Part shown: positions 58,506-64,000 of the stretch, in pieces
Position numbering within the stretch: the first letter of the stretch is position 1
Layout of the letters: the number at the start of each line of letters is the position of its first letter
Source: Rhizobium sp. CG5
GTDB taxonomy: Bacteria; Pseudomonadota; Alphaproteobacteria; Rhizobiales; Rhizobiaceae
Assembly: GCF_023701945.1 (NCBI RefSeq)
Contig: NZ_JABAEF010000019.1
Location: forward strand, 62,001-126,000
Direction: 5' to 3'
Length of the DNA: 64,000 bases
Translations under genes and position numbers: made by a program
The notes under the pieces: model-generated
The model's input: the letters and a program-made list of their open reading frames with translations, nothing else
What the model was told of the DNA's origin: nothing
The model's database searches: none

Positions 58506-60509
58506 GTGACATCATCCATTATGCTCGGCATCGATACCGGCGGCACCTATACGGATGCCGTGCTGTTTCACGAGGAGTGGGGCATTCTTGCCAAGGCCAA
58601 GGCCCTGACGACGCGCCACGACCTTTCGGTCGGCATATCAGGCGCGGTCGAAGCGGTCCTTGAGCAATCCGGTATTGGCGTTGCTGCCATTGGTCTTGTC
58701 TCTCTGTCGACAACGCTTGCCACCAATGCGCTGGTCGAAGGGCAGGGCGGCCGGGCCGGGCTGGTGATGATCGGCTTCGGGCCGGAAGACCTGAAGCGCG
58801 ACGGGCTGCACGATGCGCTGGGCAGCGATCCGGTGATCTTTTTGCCCGGCGGCCATGATGTGCACGGCAATGAAACGCCGCTTGATCTGGCAGCCCTTGA
58901 GCTGGCCTTGCCGGACCTCAAGAACGAAGTCTCGTCCTTTGCCGTCGCGGGCTTCTTCGCGGTCCGTAATCCGTCCCATGAAAATCGCGTGCGGGATCTC
59001 ATTCGGCAGAGCTCCCATCTGCCGGTGACCTGCAGCCATGAACTGTCCTCCCGGCTGGGCGGACCGCGCCGGGCGCTGACCACGCTTTTGAATGCCCGGC
59101 TGGTCTCGATGATCGATCGGCTGATCGGTACCTGCGAGACCTTTCTTAGGCGCCGCGGCATCGATGCGCCGATGATGGTGGTGCGGGGCGACGGTGCCCT
59201 GATCTCGGCCACGGAGGCCAAGCTGCGGCCGATCGAGACCATTCTGTCAGGCCCCGCCGCCAGCCTGGTCGGCGCGCGGCATCTGACCGGGCTCGATGCG
59301 GCGGTGGTCTCGGATATCGGCGGCACGACCACGGATGTGGCCGTGATGGAAGACGGCCGGCCGCGGCTCGATGCCGACGGCGCCGTGGTCGGCGGCTATC
59401 GTACTATGGTGGAAGCGGTCGCCATGCGCACCTTCGGGCTTGGCGGCGATTCGGAAGTGCATATCGATGAGCGCGGCCTGGTGGCAAAGATCGAGCTTGG
59501 CCCTCGCCGCCTGGTGCCCCTCAGCCTTGCCGCGACGCTGCATGGCCCTGTCGTCATCGAAGCTTTGGAACGCCAGCTGCGCGCCACCCATCGCGGTCGC
59601 CATGCCGGACGGTTTGCGGTGCGCACCGGCGTGCCCGAGGCGCTGTCCGCTGGATTGTCGGCCCAGGAAGCAGCACTTCATGCTCGGATCGGCACCACGC
59701 CCATAGCGCTCGACGAATTGCTGACCGTCACGCCGCAAAAGGCGACCCTCGACAGACTGGTGTCGCGCGGCCTGGTGCATTTGTGTGGCATCACGCCGTC
59801 GGATGCCCTGCATCTGCTGGGTCGCCAGGGCCAGTGGAGCCGGGAAGCGGCCGATCTCGGCCTCCAGCTGGTGGCCCGCGCCAGGAGCGGCTCGGGCCAG
59901 CCGATCGCATCCTCGGCGGAAGACCTGGCAGACATGATCGTCGCGCGCCTGACCCGCCAATCGGCAGACGCTATTCTCGCGACAGTCCTTGCCGAAGACG
60001 GTCTTGGCGATATCGATCCGGCACGATCTGTGCTGATCGAACGGGCACTCGGCCGGCAACAGGGTATTCTGCGGCTGTCCCTGTCGCTGGATCGACCGCT
60101 GATCGGCCTCGGCGCGTCGGCACCCGTCTATTATCCGGCCATTGCCGAGGCGCTTTCGGTATCGGCCATCATTCCAGCCGATGCTGATGTGGCCAATGCG
60201 GTGGGTGCGGTGGTCGGCCAGATCCGCCATACCGTCACGATCTTCGTGACCTGTCCGGAAGACGGTCTCTTCGTTTTGTCGGGCGGGGGACAACAGCACC
60301 GAACCACGAATCGCGACGAGGCCTTCGCCTTGGCCCGCGCCATGGCCAGCCAAACGGCCCTCGGCCACGCCCGTGACAATGGTGCCGGCGATCCCTCGCT
60401 CAGCCTGCGCGAGGAGATCGATGCGCCTGTTATCGAAGGCGCCCCAAAATTGGTCGAAGCCAGGTTTATCGCCACCGCAAGCGGCAGACCAAGCATCGCT
60501 ATCCGCTGA
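58506..60509 (+). CDS. Hydantoinase/oxoprolinase family protein (HyuA type)
   Basis: The 667-residue protein is an ASKHA-fold ATP-dependent enzyme like N-methylhydantoinase A or 5-oxoprolinase. MLGIDTGGTYTDAVLF is the first phosphate loop and VVSDIGGTTTDVAVMEDGRP the second. LVSLSTTLATNALVEGQGGR is also conserved. The usual partner HyuB is not adjacent, so the gene is an orphan. GTG 58506 has GGAG ten bases upstream; ATG 58521 is an alternative. The longer frame to 58392 is unconvincing. The substrate, perhaps a cyclic amide or lactam, cannot be named. Confidence 0.87.
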   Translation: MTSSIMLGIDTGGTYTDAVLFHEEWGILAKAKALTTRHDLSVGISGAVEAVLEQSGIGVAAIGLVSLSTTLATNALVEGQGGRAGLVMIGFGPEDLKRDGLHDALGSDPVIFLPGGHDVHGNETPLDLAALELALPDLKNEVSSFAVAGFFAVRNPSHENRVRDLIRQSSHLPVTCSHELSSRLGGPRRALTTLLNARLVSMIDRLIGTCETFLRRRGIDAPMMVVRGDGALISATEAKLRPIETILSGPAASLVGARHLTGLDAAVVSDIGGTTTDVAVMEDGRPRLDADGAVVGGYRTMVEAVAMRTFGLGGDSEVHIDERGLVAKIELGPRRLVPLSLAATLHGPVVIEALERQLRATHRGRHAGRFAVRTGVPEALSAGLSAQEAALHARIGTTPIALDELLTVTPQKATLDRLVSRGLVHLCGITPSDALHLLGRQGQWSREAADLGLQLVARARSGSGQPIASSAEDLADMIVARLTRQSADAILATVLAEDGLGDIDPARSVLIERALGRQQGILRLSLSLDRPLIGLGASAPVYYPAIAEALSVSAIIPADADVANAVGAVVGQIRHTVTIFVTCPEDGLFVLSGGGQQHRTTNRDEAFALARAMASQTALGHARDNGAGDPSLSLREEIDAPVIEGAPKLVEARFIATASGRPSIAIR

Positions 60510-60621
60510 TTGTTTCTGAATTGGCATAAATCTTTGTAATTCATGCCCGATTGACAATGAATGCAAAGAGGCGATTCTGCCGCTACAATGAAGCAAATTG
60601 CGAAAGTCGGGGAGAGAACCC

Positions 60622-62793
60622 ATGAGCAGGATCGAAAAGCACGGACTGGCCATCGAAGCAGCGCTTCATGATTTCCTGGTGGAAGAGGCGCTGCCCGGCA
60701 CCGGCATCGACGCGGATCGGTTCTTTGAGGCGTTTTCGGCGATCATCCATGATCTGGCGCCGCGCAACAAGGCGCTGCTCCAGACGCGCGACGACATGCA
60801 GGCCCGCATCGATGCCTGGTATCGGGAGAATGGCGCGCCGTCCGACCTCTCTGTCTACGAGACGTTCCTGAGGGAGATCGGCTATCTGCTGCCCGAAGGA
60901 CCGGACTTTGCTGTTGCGACCAGCCATGTCGATCCGGAAATTGCCGAAATTGCCGGTCCGCAACTGGTCGTGCCGGTCATGAATGCCCGCTATGCGCTGA
61001 ATGCCGCCAATGCCCGCTGGGGCTCGCTCTACGATGCGCTTTACGGCACCGATGCGATCTCGGAAGAGGATGGCGCGGAAAAGGGCAAGGGATATAACCC
61101 CGTCCGCGGCGCCAAGGTTATCGCCTGGGCCCGCGACTTTCTGGATGCATCCGCTCCCCTGGCCGACGGCACGTGGAGCGCGGTGACGAGCCTCAACATC
61201 GTCTCTGGTGGCCTTGCCATTGGCATTGGCGCAGATAGCACGACGTCCCTCAAAGACACCGGACAATTTGCCGGCTATATGGGCGACGTTTCCGCCCCGA
61301 CATCCGTTCTTTTGCGCAAGAACGGCCTGCACACCGAGATTGTCATCGATGCCGAGGGCACGATCGGCCGGGAGGATGCGGCTCATATCAATGATCTCAG
61401 GCTCGAATCGGCAATCACCACGATCATGGACTGCGAGGATTCGGTGGCCGCGGTCGATGCCGAAGACAAGGTCGTCGTCTATGGCAATTGGCTCGGCCTG
61501 ATGAAGGGCGACCTGGAGGAGCAGGTCGTCAAGGGCAGCCGCAGCTTTACCCGTACCCTCAACCCGGACCTGACCTTCACCGCACCGGATGGCTCGGCGT
61601 TTGACCTGCATTGCCGTTCGTTGATGCTGATTCGCAATGTCGGTCACCTCATGACCAATCCGGCGGTGCTCGACCGTAACGGCAACGAGGTTCCGGAGGG
61701 CATCATGGATGCGGTCATCACCGGCCTGATCGCGCTTCATGACATCGGCCCGAACGGTCGCCGCAGGAATTCCCGTGCCGGCTCGATTTATGTCGTCAAG
61801 CCAAAGATGCATGGGCCGGAAGAGGTCGCCTTTGCCTGCGAGATCTTCAGCCGCGTCGAACAGGGGCTCGGCATGGCGGAAAACACCATCAAGATGGGCA
61901 TCATGGATGAGGAGCGCCGCACCACGGTCAACCTCAAGGAGTGCATTCGCGTCGCCAAGGACCGGGTTGTGTTCATCAATACCGGCTTCCTTGATCGCAC
62001 CGGCGATGAAATCCATACCTCGATGGAAGCCGGCCCGATGATCCGCAAGGGCGACATGAAACAGGCATCCTGGATCGCCGCTTACGAAAACTGGAATGTC
62101 GACATCGGCCTGCAATGCGGCCTGTCCGGCCATGCCCAGATCGGCAAGGGCATGTGGGCCATGCCCGATCTGATGGCGGCCATGCTGGAACAGAAGATCG
62201 CCCATCCCAAAGCCGGCGCCAACACGGCCTGGGTTCCGTCGCCGACCGCCGCCACCCTGCACGCCACCCATTATCACCGGATCAATGTGGCCGAGGTCCA
62301 GGCGGGCCTGAAATCTCGCGCCCGTGCCAAGCTGAGCGACATTCTGTCGGTGCCGGTCGCCACCCGCCCCAACTGGACGCCGGAAGAGATCCAGCGGGAG
62401 CTGGACAACAATGCGCAGGGCATTCTGGGCTACGTCGTGCGCTGGGTCGACCAGGGCGTCGGTTGCTCGAAGGTTCCGGACATCAACAATGTCGGCCTGA
62501 TGGAAGACCGCGCCACGCTGCGCATTTCTGCCCAGCACATGGCCAACTGGCTGCACCATGGCGTGGTCACGCGCGACCAGATCGTCGAGACCATGCAGCG
62601 CATGGCAGCCGTCGTCGACGGCCAGAATGCCGGCGACACGGCCTATCGCCCGATGGCTGGCCATTTCGACACGTCGGTCGCCTTCCAGGCAGCGCTGGAA
62701 CTGGTGCTGATGGGTCGCGAGCAGCCGAACGGCTATACCGAGCCGGTTCTTCACCGTCGCCGGCGCGAGCTAAAGGCCCAGCTGGCAGCCTGA
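60622..62793 (+). CDS. glcB: Malate synthase G
   Basis: GlcB condenses glyoxylate with acetyl-CoA to malate in the glyoxylate route. The 723-residue length is that of the G isoform. Motifs include ITTIMDCEDSVAAVDAEDK, IYVVKPKMHGPEEVAFA and FINTGFLDRTGDEIHTSMEA, with magnesium and glyoxylate ligands. PNWTPEEIQRELDNNAQG lies toward the C-terminus. ATG 60622 follows GGGGAGAG. The upstream gap has no recognisable operator. A terminator follows. Confidence 0.97.
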   Translation: MSRIEKHGLAIEAALHDFLVEEALPGTGIDADRFFEAFSAIIHDLAPRNKALLQTRDDMQARIDAWYRENGAPSDLSVYETFLREIGYLLPEGPDFAVATSHVDPEIAEIAGPQLVVPVMNARYALNAANARWGSLYDALYGTDAISEEDGAEKGKGYNPVRGAKVIAWARDFLDASAPLADGTWSAVTSLNIVSGGLAIGIGADSTTSLKDTGQFAGYMGDVSAPTSVLLRKNGLHTEIVIDAEGTIGREDAAHINDLRLESAITTIMDCEDSVAAVDAEDKVVVYGNWLGLMKGDLEEQVVKGSRSFTRTLNPDLTFTAPDGSAFDLHCRSLMLIRNVGHLMTNPAVLDRNGNEVPEGIMDAVITGLIALHDIGPNGRRRNSRAGSIYVVKPKMHGPEEVAFACEIFSRVEQGLGMAENTIKMGIMDEERRTTVNLKECIRVAKDRVVFINTGFLDRTGDEIHTSMEAGPMIRKGDMKQASWIAAYENWNVDIGLQCGLSGHAQIGKGMWAMPDLMAAMLEQKIAHPKAGANTAWVPSPTAATLHATHYHRINVAEVQAGLKSRARAKLSDILSVPVATRPNWTPEEIQRELDNNAQGILGYVVRWVDQGVGCSKVPDINNVGLMEDRATLRISAQHMANWLHHGVVTRDQIVETMQRMAAVVDGQNAGDTAYRPMAGHFDTSVAFQAALELVLMGREQPNGYTEPVLHRRRRELKAQLAA

Positions 62794-62815
62794 GGCCGGC
62801 TGCCGGATAACAAAC

Positions 62816-62847
62816 AAAAAGGCCGCCGATCGCTCGGCGGCCTTTTT
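62816..62847. terminator. Bidirectional terminator between glcB and the L,D-transpeptidase gene
   Basis: GGCCGCCGA (62821-62829) pairs with TCGGCGGCC (62834-62842) around loop TCGC. TTTTT follows on the plus strand and AAAAA precedes it, giving a U-tract in both directions. It serves the convergent pair. Confidence 0.9.
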
Positions 62848-62887
62848 CTATGAAGATCCGGTCGATGGGCGACCGGCAAAGGCAGCT

Positions 62888-63541
62888 TTACTGCAGCACC
62901 ACGACCCGGGCACCCTTGCCCGGACGGACGCGCTCGTAGAGATCGATGATGTCCTGGTTCATCAGGCGGATGCAGCCCGACGATGCCGCCGTGCCGATCG
63001 AGGCCCATTCCGGCGTGCCATGCAGGCGGAACAGGGTATCTTCGCCCTTGTCGTTGAACAGATAGAGGGCGCGGGCGCCGAGCGGATTGCTCAGGCCGGG
63101 ACCCATGCCGTCATCGACATACTTTGCCACGTCGGGCTTGCGCTCGGCCATTTCCTTCGGCGGATGCCAGGTCGGCCAGGCCTGCTTCCAGGCAATGTAA
63201 GCCTCGCCCTGCCAGGCAAAGCCCTGTTTGCCGACGCCGATACCGTAGCGCACGGCCTTGCCGCCCGACAGCACGTAGTAGAGGAAGCGTTCGCGGGTAT
63301 TGACGACCACGGTGCCTGGCTTTTCCGAGGTCTCGTAGGAAACGATCTGGCGATGGAACTTTGGGTTGACCTTGTTGATCGGAATGGCTGGCAGCGCGTA
63401 GCCGGCGTCTGTTACCTTTCCATACGAGTCGGTGAAGATTTTCGCGGTCTCGACTTTCTCCGGTTCGGATGTCGTGGCACATCCGGAAATCGCAAGGGTA
63501 GTGACAAGGCCGAATACAGTCAGTGCATTGCGGAAGCGCAT
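62888..63541 (-). CDS. L,D-transpeptidase lipoprotein (YkuD domain)
   Basis: The 217-residue protein has a lipoprotein signal, with ALTVFGLVTTLAISGCATTS giving a lipobox cysteine near residue 21. The YkuD domain carries GTVVVNTRERFLYYVL at its start, then FRLHGTPEWASIGTAASSG and CIRLMNQDIIDLYERV, with the catalytic histidine and cysteine. Such enzymes form 3-3 peptidoglycan cross-links or attach proteins to the wall, and several paralogues are usual in Rhizobiaceae. It converges on glcB. Confidence 0.94.
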   Translation of the reverse strand: MRFRNALTVFGLVTTLAISGCATTSEPEKVETAKIFTDSYGKVTDAGYALPAIPINKVNPKFHRQIVSYETSEKPGTVVVNTRERFLYYVLSGGKAVRYGIGVGKQGFAWQGEAYIAWKQAWPTWHPPKEMAERKPDVAKYVDDGMGPGLSNPLGARALYLFNDKGEDTLFRLHGTPEWASIGTAASSGCIRLMNQDIIDLYERVRPGKGARVVVLQ

Positions 63542-63721
63542 GGAAGGCTCTTTGATTTGAGGCGAGGAAGATGGCTGTCGCGAACCATCTTTGATTATGG
63601 TTTATTTTTGATTAAATACCGCTTTGCAAGTGTCGGGAGGATCACGAAACTGTTCGGCACTGCAAAATGCCGACCCATTGCTTTTTTGCAACAGACAAGG
63701 CGGGCGCCTTGAGGCTTGATC
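63542..63721. other. Divergent intergenic region (L,D-transpeptidase/mmcB)
   Basis: This 180-bp gap contains an AT-rich stretch with GATTATGGTTTATTTTTGA and a TTAA at about 63612. No full CtrA, LexA or riboswitch pattern was recognised. It should hold two divergent promoters. Confidence 0.4.
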
Positions 63722-64000
63722 ATGACTATTTTGTCGATTGCTGCTAAGAATCCGTTAATAGATGGACGCCAGTCGGATCGCGCCATGCTGGTGCGTCGCG
63801 GCGTGCAGATCCTGCTCAATGACATGCGGCATGCGATTCTCCCGGAACTGCCCCTGGCCAGCGGCCGCCGCGCCGATCTCATCAGCCTCAACGACAAGGG
63901 CGAGATCTGGATTGTCGAGATCAAGACCTCGATCGAGGATTTCCGGGTCGACCGGAAATGGCCCGATTATCGCGCCCATTGCGATCGCCTGTTCTTCGCC
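63722..64000 (+). CDS. mmcB: MmcB family DNA repair protein (partial, 5' end)
   Basis: Ninety-three codons from ATG 63722 run off the window end. The sequence shows LASGRRADLISLNDKGEIW, then IVEIKTSIEDFRVDRKWPDY and CDRLFF, a PD-(D/E)XK-like nuclease pattern with D and ExK. This equals MmcB of alphaproteobacteria, a putative nuclease linked to mitomycin C tolerance in Caulobacter and to restart of lagging-strand synthesis. The C-terminal part is not visible. Confidence 0.88.
   Translation, partial: MTILSIAAKNPLIDGRQSDRAMLVRRGVQILLNDMRHAILPELPLASGRRADLISLNDKGEIWIVEIKTSIEDFRVDRKWPDYRAHCDRLFFA

Noticed and set aside
60551..60589. TTGACA and TACAAT upstream of glcB as a sigma-70 promoter
   Set aside because: The hexamers are 27 bp apart, too far for a normal promoter.
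60583..62754. 723-codon open frame antisense to glcB
   Set aside because: A shadow of malate synthase caused by codon bias; no family resemblance.
1..64000. Mobile elements, CRISPR arrays, tRNA and rRNA genes
   Set aside because: Looked for by eye on both strands; no transposase, spaced repeats or RNA gene pattern was found.

Overview
The window is chromosomal DNA of an alphaproteobacterium, almost certainly of the order Hyphomicrobiales (Rhizobiales) and most likely family Rhizobiaceae. This rests on the high G+C content, the gene order around hemE and parAB, a ChvG/ChvI two-component pair beside a truncated HPr kinase and PTS-Ntr-like proteins, a DivL-type tyrosine kinase homologue, and AddAB of the alphaproteobacterial type. 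I see no mobile element, phage gene, CRISPR array, tRNA or rRNA. Nearly all of it is conserved housekeeping sequence.

Replication and segregation region (about 1-21 kb). A partial lptE and holA run rightward into the convergent block mnmE-mnmG-rsmG-parA-parB. Further right lie rho and hemE-hemJ, also leftward. From about 10.3 kb genes run rightward: PEP synthase/PPDK regulator, maf, aroE, coaE, dnaQ, then (after leftward secB and fxsA) a Tim44-like gene, mltA, an Smr gene, an XRE regulator and gyrB. The 404-bp gap between hemE and the PPDK regulator has several DnaA-box-like 9-mers and is the best candidate for oriC. At least four sites identical or nearly identical to the 16-bp parS element lie between 3.5 and 20.6 kb, on both sides of that gap. 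Together with parAB in the same window this makes a compact origin/centromere region.

Biosynthesis and repair (about 20.6-37 kb). A nitroreductase, a PHA depolymerase, a DUF2852 protein and a YgjP-like metalloprotease are followed by trpF-trpB-trpA-accD-folC. Facing them is a tightly packed leftward set: divL, a tsaE-amgK fusion, murU, addB, addA, trxA. It joins cell-cycle control, tRNA modification, peptidoglycan recycling and double-strand break repair.

Signalling and central carbon (about 41.6-49 kb). Leftward chvI-chvG-hprK-EIIA-ptsH-ahcY is divergent from pckA. A 32-bp inverted repeat upstream of ahcY looks like a dedicated operator.

Right part (about 49-64 kb). arfB, a BON-LysM protein and alkB, then leftward hisB-hisH-hisA-hisF-hisE-coaA, rightward hslV-hslU, a DUF1402 protein with lytic-transglycosylase-like motifs, a lone HyuA-type hydantoinase/oxoprolinase, glcB, a leftward L,D-transpeptidase lipoprotein and the 5' part of mmcB.

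No obviously foreign island was found. The most useful second looks are the oriC/parS layout, the DivL active-site tyrosine, the TsaE-AmgK fusion beside MurU, the DUF1402 protein, the cysteine-free AddB C-terminus, the degenerate AccD zinc ribbon and the ahcY operator.
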